DNA of 64,000 nt from Achromobacter agilis (GTDB lineage Bacteria; Pseudomonadota; Gammaproteobacteria; Burkholderiales; Burkholderiaceae_B), in contig NZ_UFQB01000006.1 in assembly GCF_900496965.1 (NCBI RefSeq), positions 212,461-276,460 of the forward strand, in the 5' to 3' direction. Shown piece after piece: positions 1-11,066 of this stretch. The position numbers and the translations under genes are program-made. The notes under the pieces are model-generated. The model was given only the letters and a program-made list of their open reading frames with translations. It was not told where the DNA came from and did not search any database. Numbering within the stretch: the stretch's first letter is position 1; every line of letters starts with the position of its first letter.

Positions 1-298
1 GGTGTTCGTTGGGCCCGGATGCGACGATGGCGCCCGTGCGATCGAAGTGCGCCAGGCTTACGCCAGGCGTCTCGTTCAGCAGATCGATGCGCTTGGCCGG
101 CAGCTCGATGCCGTAGCTCGATGCGTGCATCGCGGTTTCACAGGCATCGGTCAGGTAGAACGACGATTCATCGGGGTGCGCGATGAAGAACGCCGCATGC
201 TGCCCGTCCAGGCCCAGTGTCATGGGCGATACGGCGCGGATGGCATGCTCGCCAGCCGGCAGGACAGTCCAGCCGGAGGCTTCCAGAAAATTGCTCAT
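1..298 (-). CDS. DUF1828-like small protein, cut by window edge
   Basis: The reading frame starts with ATG at 298 and runs off the left end of the window, so only the first 99 residues are seen. The start overlaps the stop codon of the upstream gene as ATGA, so the two are almost certainly co-translated. The visible part has a stretch reading FYLTDACETAMHASSYGIEL followed by KRIDLL, which resembles the pattern 'LTD-G-T-L-G-I-KR' of DUF1828 proteins that are common in phages and mobile DNA. That assignment is by eye only. No signal peptide or membrane segment is visible. Function unknown. Confidence 0.6.
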   Translation of the reverse strand, partial: MSNFLEASGWTVLPAGEHAIRAVSPMTLGLDGQHAAFFIAHPDESSFYLTDACETAMHASSYGIELPAKRIDLLNETPGVSLAHFDRTGAIVASGPNEH

Positions 299-831
299 AG
301 GATCAGTTCGATTTGGCGGCCTTTGAGCGGATGCGCGAAGCCGCCGTTCAGCGTCAGGTTCGCCCGCGGCAGGAAGTGCTGCATCAGCGCGCCGATGGTG
401 TACAGGGCGGGCACGACGGGCTCGGCATAGCCTTCGCCGTCGTCCACCCAGATGTGTTCGTGGCTGCGGTCCGCAAGCGGCTTGCGGAATTGCGGCCGGC
501 CTTCGCCCACCAGACTGGTGTGGAAGGAGTCGTCGGTGTCCACGCCGTACACGCGGTGCGGGCCCACGAAGAGGCTGGCGCAAAAGGCTTCGGCAAGGAA
601 AATGGTGGCCTGGCCATGCACGACGGTGCGCGCGCCGCGATAGGTTGCGCGGAAGATCACGTCTTCGCGCACTTCCCCCTTGATCCGGCATGCGCTCGCG
701 AATTCCATCCATTGGAGGTCAGTGGCGGCGGGCTTCGGAATCCAGGCGATCGGTTTTACGGTTTCCTTGGGTTCGGCAAGGATCTCTTGCACCTCATCAA
801 CGGTGATTAACGGTTCGAACTTCTTGGCCAT
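295..831 (-). CDS. Hypothetical protein, 178 aa
   Basis: I do not recognise this gene. It is a soluble-looking protein of 178 residues with no signal peptide and no membrane segment. The N-terminus (MAKKFEPLITVDEVQEILAE) is charged and helical in character; the rest is mixed alpha/beta with many aromatic residues. Codon use is ordinary for this genome, with the third position mostly G or C. Its stop overlaps the start of the next gene by four bases (ATGA), so it forms a two-gene unit with the DUF1828-like protein. Such pairs are often found in prophages or islands, but the window shows no phage structural gene to support that. Confidence 0.6.
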   Translation of the reverse strand: MAKKFEPLITVDEVQEILAEPKETVKPIAWIPKPAATDLQWMEFASACRIKGEVREDVIFRATYRGARTVVHGQATIFLAEAFCASLFVGPHRVYGVDTDDSFHTSLVGEGRPQFRKPLADRSHEHIWVDDGEGYAEPVVPALYTIGALMQHFLPRANLTLNGGFAHPLKGRQIELIL

Positions 832-1014
832 GGAACTGATCTAGGGTCTGGGAAATGCGCACGCCGGCGAATTGGGCCGGGCGCGTGCCGCGCCGCTCGG
901 CCGGGGCTGCGGAGAAACGCGCGCAACACGGCGAGGGGGCGTAATCTTACAAGATGGAGACACGGCCCTGCTGGAGACTGTATGGATATACAGGCATGGC
1001 GGGCCGGCGCGGGC

Positions 1015-1869
<855 letters not shown>

Positions 1870-1955
1870 TCTGTTTCTCCGGGCGGGTCGGCGTTCCCGC
1901 CATTTTGCATCGCCGTTCTTCACTGGGCGACCTTCAAGAGTGTTAGGATAAACCC

Positions 1956-2582
1956 ATGGCTCTGTATTTCTCCATTCACCCCGCGAATCCGCAACCACGC
2001 CTGCTCAAGCAGGCGGCCCAATGGCTTACCGACGGTGGCCTCGTGGCCGTTCCCACAGACTCCAGCTACGCGGTCGTCGCCCGCCTGGACGACAAGGACG
2101 CCGCCGATGGATTGCGCCGGCTGCGGGGGCTGGATGAACGCCACCATCTCACCCTTCTTTGCCGCGACCTGGCCGAAATTGGCCACTTCGCACGCGTGGA
2201 CAACCGCCAGTACCGCCTGCTGAAGGCCGCGACGCCCGGCCCCTGGACGTTCATCCTGGAAGCCACCAAGGAAGTGCCGCGGCGCGTGTCGCATCCTTCG
2301 CGCAAGACCATCGGCATCCGCGTGCCCGACCATCCGGTCATGCTGGGCCTGCTGGAGCAGGTGGGGGCACCGCTGCTGTCCACCACGCTCATTCCCAAGG
2401 ACGAGTCCGAAGCGCTGAACGATGCGGAAGATATCCGCGAACGCTACGAACACTCCCTGGCGGCCATCATCGACGCGGGCGCCTGCCCGCAATCGCCGAC
2501 CACCGTGATCGACCTCACCAGCGAAGAGCCGGTGGTGGTGCGCGTGGGTCGCGGCGATCCGGCGACGCTGGGCCTTGCCTGA
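1956..2582 (+). CDS. yciO: Sua5/YciO/YrdC-family protein (YciO type)
   Basis: A 208-residue protein with only the YrdC-like domain and no C-terminal Sua5 domain. Members of this superfamily make the threonylcarbamoyl-AMP intermediate for t6A37 in tRNA, but the YciO branch is weakly active at best and its real role is unsettled. The visible signatures are the N-terminal nucleotide-binding region (LTDGGLVAVPTDSSYAVV), the TPGPWTFIL segment and the basic RKTIGIRVPDHPV stretch typical of YciO. ATG 1956 is the first in-frame start. The gap to the divergent ypfJ is 86 bp, so both promoters must lie there. An M50 protease gene follows 69 bp downstream on the same strand. Confidence 0.85.
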   Translation: MALYFSIHPANPQPRLLKQAAQWLTDGGLVAVPTDSSYAVVARLDDKDAADGLRRLRGLDERHHLTLLCRDLAEIGHFARVDNRQYRLLKAATPGPWTFILEATKEVPRRVSHPSRKTIGIRVPDHPVMLGLLEQVGAPLLSTTLIPKDESEALNDAEDIRERYEHSLAAIIDAGACPQSPTTVIDLTSEEPVVVRVGRGDPATLGLA

Positions 2583-2651
2583 CCGCGCCGGCCGCAACGC
2601 CCCGCGAGCCGCTCTGCGCCGGCTCGCGCCTCATCTACAATCCGGTTCGCC

Positions 2652-3299
2652 ATGAACGACATCATCCAAACCATTGCGGTCTACGCGATACCGGTTATCT
2701 TCGCCATCACCCTGCACGAGGCCGCGCACGGCTTCGTCGCGCGCATGTTCGGCGACCCGACGGCCCACCAGGCCGGCCGTATCAGCCTGAACCCCGCGCG
2801 GCACATCGATCCCGTCGGCACATTGCTGGTGCCGGTGGCGATCCTGCTGGCGTCCAAGCTGCTGGGCAGCCCGGGCATGCTGTTCGGCTGGGCCAAGCCG
2901 GTGCCGGTGGACTTCGGCCGTCTGCGCCGGCCCAAGCAGGACATGCTCTGGGTGGCGCTGGCCGGTCCCGCCGCCAACCTGCTCATGGCGATCCTGTGGG
3001 CGTTTTCGCTGCGCCTGTTCCTGGAATCGGGCCTGCAGGAAACATTCTGGTTCGAAATGGCCGTGGCCGGCGTGAACGTCAACCTGGTGCTGATGGCGCT
3101 GAACCTGCTGCCCATCCTGCCCCTGGACGGGGGACGTATCCTTTTCAGCCTGCTGCCCAACCGCCTGGCCTGGCAGTACTCGAAAATCGAGCCGTATGGC
3201 CTGGTGATCGTCGTCGTCCTGCTGGTGACGGATGTGCTCTGGCTTTTGATGCGGCCGGTGCTCGGTTTGGGAACGACAATCGTTCAATGGTTCTTATAA
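2652..3299 (+). CDS. Site-2 protease family membrane peptidase (M50)
   Basis: A 215-residue polytopic membrane protein of peptidase family M50. The zinc-binding HEAAH motif is at residues 22-26 inside the first membrane segment, and the third ligand is the aspartate of LPLDGGRIL (Asp159) in a later membrane segment. Four to five hydrophobic segments are visible, with no PDZ domain, so this is the short FtsH-independent type rather than RseP. Substrate unknown. It sits between the yciO-like gene and dapA on the same strand, a conserved neighbourhood in related bacteria as far as I recall. The 87-bp gap to dapA could hold the dapA promoter. Confidence 0.88.
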   Translation: MNDIIQTIAVYAIPVIFAITLHEAAHGFVARMFGDPTAHQAGRISLNPARHIDPVGTLLVPVAILLASKLLGSPGMLFGWAKPVPVDFGRLRRPKQDMLWVALAGPAANLLMAILWAFSLRLFLESGLQETFWFEMAVAGVNVNLVLMALNLLPILPLDGGRILFSLLPNRLAWQYSKIEPYGLVIVVVLLVTDVLWLLMRPVLGLGTTIVQWFL

Positions 3300-3386
3300 G
3301 ATTTCGGCCAATATCCGTTAAACTCAGCAGTTTCACTGATTCTGGCCTTGGGGCATCCTGCCGCGGGGCCTTGGAGCCCTACATTT

Positions 3387-4292
3387 ATGGCATCCCCTGC
3401 AACCGCCGCAGGCGTTAATTTCCAGGGCAGCATGGTGGCCCTGGTCACCCCAATGCAGCCCGACGGCAGCCTCGATTACGCTGCCTACCGGTCGTTGATC
3501 GACTGGCACGTCCAGGAAGAAACCGACGCGCTGGTGGTGGTGGGCACCACCGGGGAATCGCCCACGGTCTCCATGGAAGAACACGCGGAGCTGATCCGCG
3601 TTGCCGTCGAACACGCCGCGGGCCGCATTCCGGTCATCGCGGGGGTGGGCGCCAACTCTACCGACGAAGCCATCCACCTGACGCGCCATGCCAAGGCCGT
3701 CGGCGCGCAGGCCGGCCTGTCGGTCGTTCCGTACTACAACAAGCCTTCGCAAGAAGGCCTGTACCGCCATTTCCGCACCGTCGCGGAAACGGTCGATCTG
3801 CCCACCATCCTGTACAACGTGCCGGGCCGCACCGTTGCCGACATGAGCAACGACACGATCCTGCGCTTGGCGCAGGTGCCGGGCATCATCGGCATCAAGG
3901 ACGCCACCGGCGACATCGCGCGCGGCGGTTTGCTGCTGCGCGAGGCGCCCGCCAGCTTCCAGGTCTTCAGCGGCGATGACCCCACCGCCGCCGCCCTGAT
4001 CCTGCTGGGCGCGCGCGGTAACATCTCCGTGACGGCCAACGTGGCGCCGAAGCTCATGCGTGACCTCTGTGCGGCCGCTCTGGCCGGCAATGTGCCCACG
4101 GTGCGTGAACTTAATGCACGCCTGGCGCGTCTGAACAAGGCTTTGTTCGTTGAAGCCAACCCGATCCCCGTCAAGTGGGCGTTGGCCGAGATGGGCCGCA
4201 GCGCACTGGGCTACCGGCTGCCGCTGGTGGAACTGGGAGCGCAGCACCACGCAACGGTGCGCGACGCGCTTCAGGATGCGGGCCTGCTCTAA
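3387..4292 (+). CDS. dapA: 4-hydroxy-tetrahydrodipicolinate synthase
   Basis: Condenses pyruvate with aspartate semialdehyde in the first committed step of lysine and diaminopimelate synthesis, in the cytoplasm. The 301-residue protein matches the family length and shows the key residues: the GTTGES substrate loop, Tyr143 in LYNVPGRT, and the Schiff-base lysine Lys171 in [14 protein letters not shown] 3387 was chosen because TTGGAG lies upstream at 3371 and the protein then begins just before the conserved [10 protein letters not shown] segment; an in-frame ATG at 3348 would add 13 unconserved residues. bamC follows after 17 bp, the same dapA-bamC order as in E. coli. The aspartokinase of this pathway is encoded at 54023. 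Confidence 0.97.
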   Translation: MASPATAAGVNFQGSMVALVTPMQPDGSLDYAAYRSLIDWHVQEETDALVVVGTTGESPTVSMEEHAELIRVAVEHAAGRIPVIAGVGANSTDEAIHLTRHAKAVGAQAGLSVVPYYNKPSQEGLYRHFRTVAETVDLPTILYNVPGRTVADMSNDTILRLAQVPGIIGIKDATGDIARGGLLLREAPASFQVFSGDDPTAAALILLGARGNISVTANVAPKLMRDLCAAALAGNVPTVRELNARLARLNKALFVEANPIPVKWALAEMGRSALGYRLPLVELGAQHHATVRDALQDAGLL

Positions 4293-4309
4293 TTATCGTG
4301 AGGATACGT

Positions 4310-5434
4310 ATGAACAAACGTCATGCCGGTTTGTCGGCATTGATGTCTCTGGTGTTGTTGGCCGGCTGCAGCGAGGTCAACCAACTCCTGGGCAATGAAG
4401 AGTCCGTCAATTACAAGAGCGCCGTCACGCAGCGCGGAGAGCCCCTGAGCATTCCGCCCGACCTGACCCAGGCCAACAGCGATCCACGTTACCGCGCGCC
4501 CGCCTCGGGCTCGACGACGTATTCGCAGTTCCAGCAGCAGGGCGAGGCGCAAGCCAGCGCGCCCAAGACCAGCAACGTGCTGCCCGCCCGCACGGACATG
4601 CGTGTCGAGCGCGACGGCGATCTGCGCTGGCTCGTCGTCGACCGCGCTCCCGAGGACGTGTTCCCGCGCCTGGTCGACTTCTGGACGGAAACCGGCTTCA
4701 CCGTGGCCAGCAACAATCCGAGCGCCGGCCTCATCGAGACCGACTGGGCGGAAAACCGCGCCAAGATCCCGGAAAGCTGGCTGCGCCAGGCCTTGGGCAT
4801 GATTCTGGAATCGGCCTGGGATAGCGGCGAGCGCGAGAAATTCCGCACCCGCGTCGAGCGCGTCAACGGCCACACGGAAATCTACGTCAGCCACCGCCAG
4901 ATGCTCGAAAAGCGCGTCGGCGCCGACGGCGGCCAGGTGCAATGGCAGAACGGCAAGGAAGATCCGGGCCTGAACGCCGCCATGCTGGCCCGCATGATGG
5001 TCTATCTGGGTTCCGACGTGGACAACGCCCGCAAGCTGGTGCAGCAGGCCGAGGCCGCGCCGCAGAAGCCCGCGGTGCAGCAGGACGTCCGCGCGCAGGG
5101 CGCGTCGCTTATCGTCGGCGAATCGTTCGACCGCGCCTGGCGCCGTGTCGGCGTGGCGCTGGACGGCGGTGGTTTTGCCGTCGACGATCGCGACCGTTCC
5201 TCCGGCGATTACTTCGTCCGTTACGTCGATACCGACACGGGCGAGAAGATCGAGCAGCCGGGCTTCTTCAGCCGCATGTTCTCGGGCGACAAGAAGGCCG
5301 AGGCGCCGCAGTACCGCATCCACCTGGCCGCCGCCGGCGACCAGACCACGGTGACGGTGCTGGACGCCAACGGTACCCGGGACAACAGCGCCACCGCCCA
5401 GCGTCTGCTGAGCGTGCTGAAGGACAAGATGTAA
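4310..5434 (+). CDS. bamC: Outer membrane assembly lipoprotein BamC
   Basis: A 374-residue lipoprotein of the BAM complex that inserts beta-barrel proteins into the outer membrane. The signal peptide ends in LLAGC with the lipidated cysteine at residue 20. The mature N-terminus holds the unstructured segment with VNYKSA and PLSIPPDLTQ that in the family binds BamD, followed by two helix-grip domains (about residues 95-215 and 245-370). ATG 4310 follows GAGGA at 4299. It is almost certainly co-transcribed with dapA just upstream, and a rho-independent terminator follows at 5473. Confidence 0.93.
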   Translation: MNKRHAGLSALMSLVLLAGCSEVNQLLGNEESVNYKSAVTQRGEPLSIPPDLTQANSDPRYRAPASGSTTYSQFQQQGEAQASAPKTSNVLPARTDMRVERDGDLRWLVVDRAPEDVFPRLVDFWTETGFTVASNNPSAGLIETDWAENRAKIPESWLRQALGMILESAWDSGEREKFRTRVERVNGHTEIYVSHRQMLEKRVGADGGQVQWQNGKEDPGLNAAMLARMMVYLGSDVDNARKLVQQAEAAPQKPAVQQDVRAQGASLIVGESFDRAWRRVGVALDGGGFAVDDRDRSSGDYFVRYVDTDTGEKIEQPGFFSRMFSGDKKAEAPQYRIHLAAAGDQTTVTVLDANGTRDNSATAQRLLSVLKDKM

Positions 5435-5472
5435 GGCACACGCCCGCCTGGCGCCATGGCGCCGGCTGGATG

Positions 5473-5503
5473 AAAAGAGGCCCCTTGCGGGGCTTCTTTT
5501 TTT
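5473..5503 (+). terminator. Rho-independent terminator after bamC
   Basis: A GC-rich stem (AGGCCCC / GGGGCTT around a TTGC loop) is followed by a run of seven T. It lies 38 bp after the bamC stop and would end the dapA-bamC transcript. Confidence 0.85.
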
Positions 5504-5546
5504 GCCGCCGCAACGGCAGCCGGTTTTCAGGGCGGCGCGGCGGGCG

Positions 5547-5589
5547 ACGTAAAAAGGCCCCGGCAGTAACTGCCGGGGCCTTTTTACGT
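5547..5589. terminator. Bidirectional terminator
   Basis: A perfect 43-bp palindrome: ACGTAAAAAGGCCCCGGCAG paired with its exact complement around a 3-base centre. A-run on one side and T-run on the other make it work in both directions. It sits between bamC and the convergent small lipoprotein gene and backs up the bamC terminator. Confidence 0.88.
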
Positions 5590-5621
5590 CCTCTCAGGGC
5601 GGGGGTTCGCCTCGGAGCGGA

Positions 5622-5819
5622 TCAGGAAGCGGGCGTGGTCGAACCACCCGGCGCGGGGGCCGGAGCCGGGGCCGGCGTGGTGGCCGGGGGCGTGGTGGGG
5701 GCAGGCGTGCTGGCGCCCGGAGCGGGGTTGGTCGCGGGCGCCGAAGCATCTTCCTTCTTGTTGCAGGCGCTGAGCGCGACGGCCAGCACCGAGGCAATAA
5801 TCAAGGTTTTGCTCATCAT
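5622..5819 (-). CDS. Small proline/alanine-rich lipoprotein
   Basis: A 65-residue putative lipoprotein. The signal peptide (MMSKTLIIASVLAVALSAC) ends in a clean lipobox with the cysteine at residue 19. Next come NKKEDAS and then a low-complexity tail made of Pro, Ala, Thr and Gly, as in flexible linkers between the membrane and the cell wall. AGGAG lies seven bases before the first of two adjacent ATG codons, which I take as the start. No domain is recognisable and the function is unknown. It is alone between the bidirectional terminator and roxA. Confidence 0.75.
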   Translation of the reverse strand: MMSKTLIIASVLAVALSACNKKEDASAPATNPAPGASTPAPTTPPATTPAPAPAPAPGGSTTPAS

Positions 5820-6036
5820 TTTTAGACTCCTGTAGATGACGACTCTTGAAACCCCGTTAGGGGAAACCAGAATCCAGGCTACAGGATCACGCGGGCCGAT
5901 CCGGTGTGAAAGTTAAAAAGGTGGCTTCCCAACGGCAACAAACCTTTCAGCTTCGTGTTATGTCTTTCTTGATGTGACTCGCCGAACAGACCTGATTTCG
6001 TTCTGTGCAAGACTGATACGGACCCGTTTCCAGATA

Positions 6037-7230
6037 CTACGCCGCCCGGTAGTGGATCCAGCCGGAATCCAGCCAATCCGCGAGGCAGGAGCGCGCCTCG
6101 TCGGACAGCCGGGCGCAGGACGGATCGGCGCAGTCCAGGCTGCGCGCATCGGCAAGCCGGCGCAGGGCAGCGTCCGCCGGCGTCATCGCGGTCTCGCCGT
6201 TGATGAACAGCTGCTTGCCCCGATACAGCATGCGGGTGCGCCGATCCAGCGCCAGCCGGCCCGATGCGGGCCAGTCCTCTTCCAGGTCCACGTCCATGCC
6301 TTCGGGCGGGTCGAACACGCTGAGATTGCTGGGCTCGGTCAGCCAGCAGCCCAGGAAACGCGAGGCCAGCGCCTCGTCGAAACGCAGCTTCTCCACGGTT
6401 TCCAGCGTGGCGGCGACCAGCGCGTCGGGCAGGGCCGCCGGCGTGTCGACGGCGGGCTGGCCGGGATCGCGGTAGACCGCGGAGAGCTTCGGGCCGGGCA
6501 GAGCGGGTTCGCCGTAGGGGCCGCCCAGCAGGCCAACGCGCGCCATGACCTGGTCCGCGGCCGCTTCCAGCAGCCCGCGGGCTAGCGTGGCCTGCGTGGG
6601 GGCGCGAAAGCCGATGGAGATGGTCATGCATCCGTCGCCCGCCGCGACGCCGTCGTGAGCGGCCTGGGGCGGCAGGTAGAGCATGTCGCCGGGGGCCAGG
6701 ACGGCCGTCTCCTCGGGCTCGAAGCGGCTCAGGATCTTCAGCGGCAGGCCGGGCTCCAGGGACAGGTCCTTCTGGCGGCCGTAGCGCCATTCGCGCTCGC
6801 CCGCTGCCTGCAGCAGGAACACATCGTAGCTGTCGAAGTGCGGGCCCACGCCGCCGCCATGGCTGGCGATGCTGATCATCACGTCGTCCAGGCGGGCGTC
6901 GGGGATGAAGCGGAACAGTTGCATCAGTTCGGACGCGGCATCGCTGTGGAGGTCCACGCTCTGCACCAGCAGGGTCCAGTCGCCTTCGTCGTCCTTGGGC
7001 AGGCGCGCGAAGGGGCCATTCTCCATCTGCCATTCGCCGTTCTCGCGCCAGATGAGGCGCGATTCCACGTCGTCGCGGCGCGCGAGTTTCTTGATGGCGG
7101 CGATCGTGACGGGCGGTTTGAAAGCGGGGATAGCCTGCCGGATCAGCAGAGGCTTGCGCTGCCAATAGCGGCGCATGAAGTCATTGGGACTCTGGTTGCC
7201 CAGCAGCGTCAAGGGTTGGTCGAGGTTCAT
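6037..7230 (-). CDS. roxA: Ribosomal protein uL16 arginine hydroxylase (cupin/JmjC)
   Basis: A 397-residue 2-oxoglutarate/Fe(II) oxygenase of the YcfD/RoxA type, which in E. coli hydroxylates an arginine of ribosomal protein L16. The JmjC-like core shows the facial triad start in [10 protein letters not shown] (His-x-Asp) and the distal histidine in [10 protein letters not shown]; a C-terminal winged-helix-like domain follows (about residues 300-397). The N-terminus ([16 protein letters not shown]) is typical for the family. ATG 7230 overlaps the mutS stop as ATGA, so it is translationally coupled to mutS. The target is inferred from the family. Confidence 0.88.
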   Translation of the reverse strand: MNLDQPLTLLGNQSPNDFMRRYWQRKPLLIRQAIPAFKPPVTIAAIKKLARRDDVESRLIWRENGEWQMENGPFARLPKDDEGDWTLLVQSVDLHSDAASELMQLFRFIPDARLDDVMISIASHGGGVGPHFDSYDVFLLQAAGEREWRYGRQKDLSLEPGLPLKILSRFEPEETAVLAPGDMLYLPPQAAHDGVAAGDGCMTISIGFRAPTQATLARGLLEAAADQVMARVGLLGGPYGEPALPGPKLSAVYRDPGQPAVDTPAALPDALVAATLETVEKLRFDEALASRFLGCWLTEPSNLSVFDPPEGMDVDLEEDWPASGRLALDRRTRMLYRGKQLFINGETAMTPADAALRRLADARSLDCADPSCARLSDEARSCLADWLDSGWIHYRAA

Positions 7231-9896
7231 TGGAGGTGCTTCTTCAAGCGGTAGAGGGCATCCAGCGCTTCGCGCGGGGTGAGGCTGTCGGGGTCGATGC
7301 TGCCAAGTTCTTCGCGCAGGGCGTCCAGCGCCTCGAAGGCGTCGGAGCGTTCGGCGGCGGCATCCGCCTGGGCATCGGCCTCGGCCGCTGCCGAGAACAG
7401 ACCGAGCTGCGGGGTGGGCGCGCCCTGGGCTTCCAGACGCTCCAGTTCGCGCGAGGCCTGGCGGATCACGGCGGCGGGAACGCCGGCGCGCTGGGCCACC
7501 TGGATACCGTAGCTGCGGCTGGCGGGGCCTTCGCGCACTTCATGCAGGAACACGATGCCGCCCGCGGATTCGGCGGCGGCCAGGTGTACGTTGGCGGCGG
7601 CCGGCTGCTCGGCGGGCAGGCGGGTCAGTTCGAAGTAGTGCGTCGCGAACAGCGTCAGCGCGCGGTTGTGCGACAGCAGGCGGCAGGCGATGGCCCAGGC
7701 CAGCGCCAGGCCGTCATAGGTCGACGTGCCGCGGCCGATCTCGTCCATCAGCACCAGGCTGTTGGGCGTGCTGGCCGACAGGATGGCGGCGGCCTCGGTC
7801 ATTTCCATCATGAACGTCGAACGCCCGCCGGCCAGATCGTCGGCCGCGCCGATGCGGGTGAAGATGCGGTCGATCTTGCCGATGCGCGCGCGCGCCGCGG
7901 GCACGAAGCTGCCGATGCGCGCCAGCAGCACGATGAGAGCCACCTGGCGCATGTAGGTCGATTTACCGCCCATGTTCGGGCCGGTGATCAGCAGCATGCG
8001 GCGGGCGGGCTCCAGGCGGCAGCCATTGGGCGTGAAGCGTTCGATCGCGTGCTCGACCACGGGATGGCGGCCGGCGTCGATGTCGATGTCGGCCTGTTCG
8101 GACAGCTCGGGCGCGATCCAGTCATGGCGGCGCGCATGGTCGGCCAGGGCGGCCAGCGCGTCCAGCTCGGCGAGCGCGGCGGCGCAGTCCGACAGCGGGC
8201 GCACGTGCTCGGCCAGCACGTCCAGCAGCTGTTCGAACAGCCATTTTTCGCGGGCGAGCGAACGGTCCTGCGCGGACAGCACCTTGTCTTCCCAGGTCTT
8301 GAGTTCGGGCGTGATGTAGCGCTCGGCGTTCTTCAGCGTCTGGCGGCGGCGGTAGTCTTCCGGCACCTTCGCCGTCTGGCCCTTGGTGACTTCGATATAG
8401 AAGCCATGCACGCGGTTGAACTCCACGCGCAGGTTGCTGATGCCGGTGCGCTCGCGTTCGCGGGCTTCGAGTTGCACCAGGAAGTCGCCGCCGTCGGCGG
8501 CGAGCGCGCGCAATTCGTCCAGTTCAGCATCGAAGCCCGCGGCCAGCACGCCGCCGTCGCGGATGGCGACGGCAGGTTCGGCCGCGATGGCGCGCACCAG
8601 CAGCGCGGCCAGCGCCGGATCGACGGACAGGTGCGAGACCAGTTCGCCCAGCCTGGGCGAGTCGGCCATCGGTTCGACCTGGTCGCGCAGCGCGGGCAGG
8701 GCCTGGAGCGCGTCGCGCAGGCTGGCGAGTTCGCGCGGGCGCACCGAGCGCAGCGCCAGGCGCGTGGCGATGCGTTCGATGTCCGGGAAGGCGTTCAGCG
8801 CGCCGCGCAGGGATTCCAGCAGGCCGGCCGAGCCGAAGCCGGCCGCGCCGAAGGTCTGCTCGACGTCCATGCGGCCGGCCAACAGCGCGGAGATGGCTTG
8901 CTGACGGGCCTGCGCCTGCTCGTTCTCGCGCAGCGGATGGTGCAGCCAGCGGCGCAGCAGCCGGCTGCCCATCGGGGTGCGGCAGCCGTCCAGCAGCGAG
9001 AACAGCGTCGGCGAGTCTTCGCCGGACAGCGTCTGCGTCAGTTCCAGGTTGCGTCGCGTGACCGGGTCCAGCAGCACATACTGGCCGGGGCGCTCCGCGG
9101 ACAGGCTCTGCACATGGGCCAGGGCCTGCGACTGGGTGCGGGCCGCGTAGCGCAGCAGGGCGCCCGCGGCGCAGACGCCGGCCGGCATGTCTTCGACATC
9201 GAAGCCCGCCAGTGTGTCGGTTTTGAAATGCGCCAGCAGGTGGGCGCGCGCGCTGTCCGCTTCGAAGTGCCAGTCGGGCACGCGGGTCCGGGCGCTTTCG
9301 AACGGGAAATCGAATTCCGCGCTATCGGCGCAGATGACCTCGGCCGGCGCAACGCGGTGCAGTTCCGATTCCAGCTGGGCCGGCGCGCATTCGGTCACGC
9401 GGAACTCGCCGCTGGCGAGGTTCAGCCACGCCAGCCCGGCGCGCGGCGCGCGCGCGGAGCCGGTGATGAACGCGGCGGCGAGGGCCCGGTCGGCCTTGGC
9501 AGGCAGCAGCGCGTCGTCCGTCAGCGTGCCGGGCGTCACGATGCGCACGATGCGGCGCTCGACGGGGCCCTTGGAGGCGGCCGGATCGCCGATCTGCTCG
9601 CAGATGGCGATGGACTCACCCATGGCGACCAGGCGGGCCAGGTATTGCTCCATGGCGTGCACGGGCAGCCCGGCCATGGGGATGGGAATGCCGTTGGACG
9701 ACCCGCGCTTGGTGAGCGTCAGGTTGAGCAGGCGCGCGCCGCGTTCTGCGTCTTCGTAGAACATTTCATAGAAGTCGCCCATGCGGTAGAACAGCAGCAA
9801 AGGACCTGCCTCCGCCTTCAGGCGGAGGTATTGCTGCATCATGGGAGTGTGGCCCGAAAGGGCGTCGGCGGCGGAGTGTGGCGTTGCTGAATTCAT
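7227..9896 (-). CDS. mutS: DNA mismatch repair protein MutS
   Basis: Recognises base mismatches and small loops and recruits MutL. The 889-residue protein has the full domain set: mismatch-binding domain I with the FYEMF motif ([14 protein letters not shown] near residue 40), connector, lever and clamp domains, and the ABC-type ATPase with Walker [10 protein letters not shown], the [14 protein letters not shown]alker B region and the ATHYFEL segment, then a C-terminal tail. I chose ATG 9896 because the protein then starts at the normal place; an open frame continues upstream to 10667 but that part runs antisense to the epimerase gene and is not conserved in character. It is coupled to roxA by a 4-bp overlap. 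Confidence 0.97.
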   Translation of the reverse strand: MNSATPHSAADALSGHTPMMQQYLRLKAEAGPLLLFYRMGDFYEMFYEDAERGARLLNLTLTKRGSSNGIPIPMAGLPVHAMEQYLARLVAMGESIAICEQIGDPAASKGPVERRIVRIVTPGTLTDDALLPAKADRALAAAFITGSARAPRAGLAWLNLASGEFRVTECAPAQLESELHRVAPAEVICADSAEFDFPFESARTRVPDWHFEADSARAHLLAHFKTDTLAGFDVEDMPAGVCAAGALLRYAARTQSQALAHVQSLSAERPGQYVLLDPVTRRNLELTQTLSGEDSPTLFSLLDGCRTPMGSRLLRRWLHHPLRENEQAQARQQAISALLAGRMDVEQTFGAAGFGSAGLLESLRGALNAFPDIERIATRLALRSVRPRELASLRDALQALPALRDQVEPMADSPRLGELVSHLSVDPALAALLVRAIAAEPAVAIRDGGVLAAGFDAELDELRALAADGGDFLVQLEARERERTGISNLRVEFNRVHGFYIEVTKGQTAKVPEDYRRRQTLKNAERYITPELKTWEDKVLSAQDRSLAREKWLFEQLLDVLAEHVRPLSDCAAALAELDALAALADHARRHDWIAPELSEQADIDIDAGRHPVVEHAIERFTPNGCRLEPARRMLLITGPNMGGKSTYMRQVALIVLLARIGSFVPAARARIGKIDRIFTRIGAADDLAGGRSTFMMEMTEAAAILSASTPNSLVLMDEIGRGTSTYDGLALAWAIACRLLSHNRALTLFATHYFELTRLPAEQPAAANVHLAAAESAGGIVFLHEVREGPASRSYGIQVAQRAGVPAAVIRQASRELERLEAQGAPTPQLGLFSAAAEADAQADAAAERSDAFEALDALREELGSIDPDSLTPREALDALYRLKKHLQ

Positions 9897-10070
9897 GCCC
9901 GTGATTGTATCGGGCGGGCGAGCGGCTGCGGGCGCCGGTGGTTTTTTCGGGGCCGCGGCGCAGTCCGGAACCGCCCGCGGCACGATGCGCCCGGGAGGCT
10001 TGCAGCCGCTGGACGCCGGCGGCACAATCGCAGCGCGCGGCCCTGTTATTGCCGCCGGAGCCGTACAGAA

Positions 10071-10979
10071 ATGCAGGATTTCCCCGTACTCGCGGCGCTG
10101 GACGCCAGCGTGCGCGTCACCATCGCCAGCGGCGCGCACCAGGCCGAGTTCGCGCCGGATGGCGGCGGCCGCCTGACGCGCCTTTCCACGGGCGGGCACG
10201 ATTGGATCGTGCCGCTGACCGCCACCGAATGGCCGGCGGCGAAGTGGCCGCGCGCGGGGGCCTATCCGCTTGCGCCCTATGCCAACCGCATCCGGGACGG
10301 TGTATTCACCTTCGACGGCGCCAGGCACGTGTTGGCGTCTTTGCCCGGCCGGCCGCATGCGATCCATGGCGCGGGCCTCTATCAGTCCTGGCGGGTGCGC
10401 GACCACGCCGAAGACCGCGTCGATCTGGTGCTGGAGCAGCCGGCCGGCGTGCTGGGCTGGCCCTGGGCGTTCGAATGCGTGCAGCGCTACCGGCTCGACG
10501 CGCGCGGCCTGAGCGTGGCCCTGGCCATCGTCAACCTGGGCCACGCGCCGATGCCCTTCGGCCTGGGGCTGCATCCGTACTTCACGGCGCAGCGGGTCAC
10601 GCTGCACGCGCGGCGCCTGTGGCCCGCGGATGCGGACGGCATGCCGGCAGGCAGCCAGACCGGGCATGTGCGCGAGCTGCGGCGGTCGGCCGAAGGCTGC
10701 GATACCTACCTATCGCAATGGGAAGGGCGCGCCACCCTGCACTGGCCTGACGGACACCAGTTGGCGCTGCATGCCGACCCGGCTTTTGCGCACCTTGTGG
10801 TGTATACCGCTCCAGGCGCCGATTTCCTGTGCGTCGAGCCGGTGACCAATGTGGCGGACGCCTTTAATCTGGCAGCGGGCGGCGACACGCGGACCGGCAT
10901 GCGGGTACTGGAGCCCGGCGCGCGTTTCAGCGCGACCGCCTTGCTGGGCTTGGCCGTGCCCCGCGCGGCGCGCGGCTGA
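10071..10979 (+). CDS. Aldose 1-epimerase family protein
   Basis: A 302-residue protein of the GalM-like beta-sandwich family, which interconverts alpha and beta anomers of sugars. Visible family features are [10 protein letters not shown] near residue 65 (binding-site Asn-Arg), HAIHGAGLY with the first histidine, GLGLHPYF with the catalytic-type histidine near residue 170, and a late [12 protein letters not shown] segment carrying the acidic residue. The sequence diverges from true GalM, so the sugar is not known. ATG 10071 follows CCGGAG. It is divergent from mutS, with 174 bp between them. Confidence 0.82.
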   Translation: MQDFPVLAALDASVRVTIASGAHQAEFAPDGGGRLTRLSTGGHDWIVPLTATEWPAAKWPRAGAYPLAPYANRIRDGVFTFDGARHVLASLPGRPHAIHGAGLYQSWRVRDHAEDRVDLVLEQPAGVLGWPWAFECVQRYRLDARGLSVALAIVNLGHAPMPFGLGLHPYFTAQRVTLHARRLWPADADGMPAGSQTGHVRELRRSAEGCDTYLSQWEGRATLHWPDGHQLALHADPAFAHLVVYTAPGADFLCVEPVTNVADAFNLAAGGDTRTGMRVLEPGARFSATALLGLAVPRAARG

Positions 10980-11066
10980 GCGGCGGGGCAAGGACGCATG
11001 CAGTGCTTTGAAAGCGCCGCCGCCTGCGGCGATAATCCGGGCAATCCAAGTCTAGGGAGTCGTTAC

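Noticed and set aside
7230..9890. Long open frame of 886 codons antisense to mutS
   Set aside because: It is the mirror of a high-GC gene: stop codons are rare in this frame because of codon bias. Its residues are compositionally odd (Arg, Gln, Gly, His rich) and show no family motif.
9897..10667. Upstream extension of the mutS frame by 257 codons
   Set aside because: MutS starts normally at ATG 9896; the extension is antisense to the epimerase gene.
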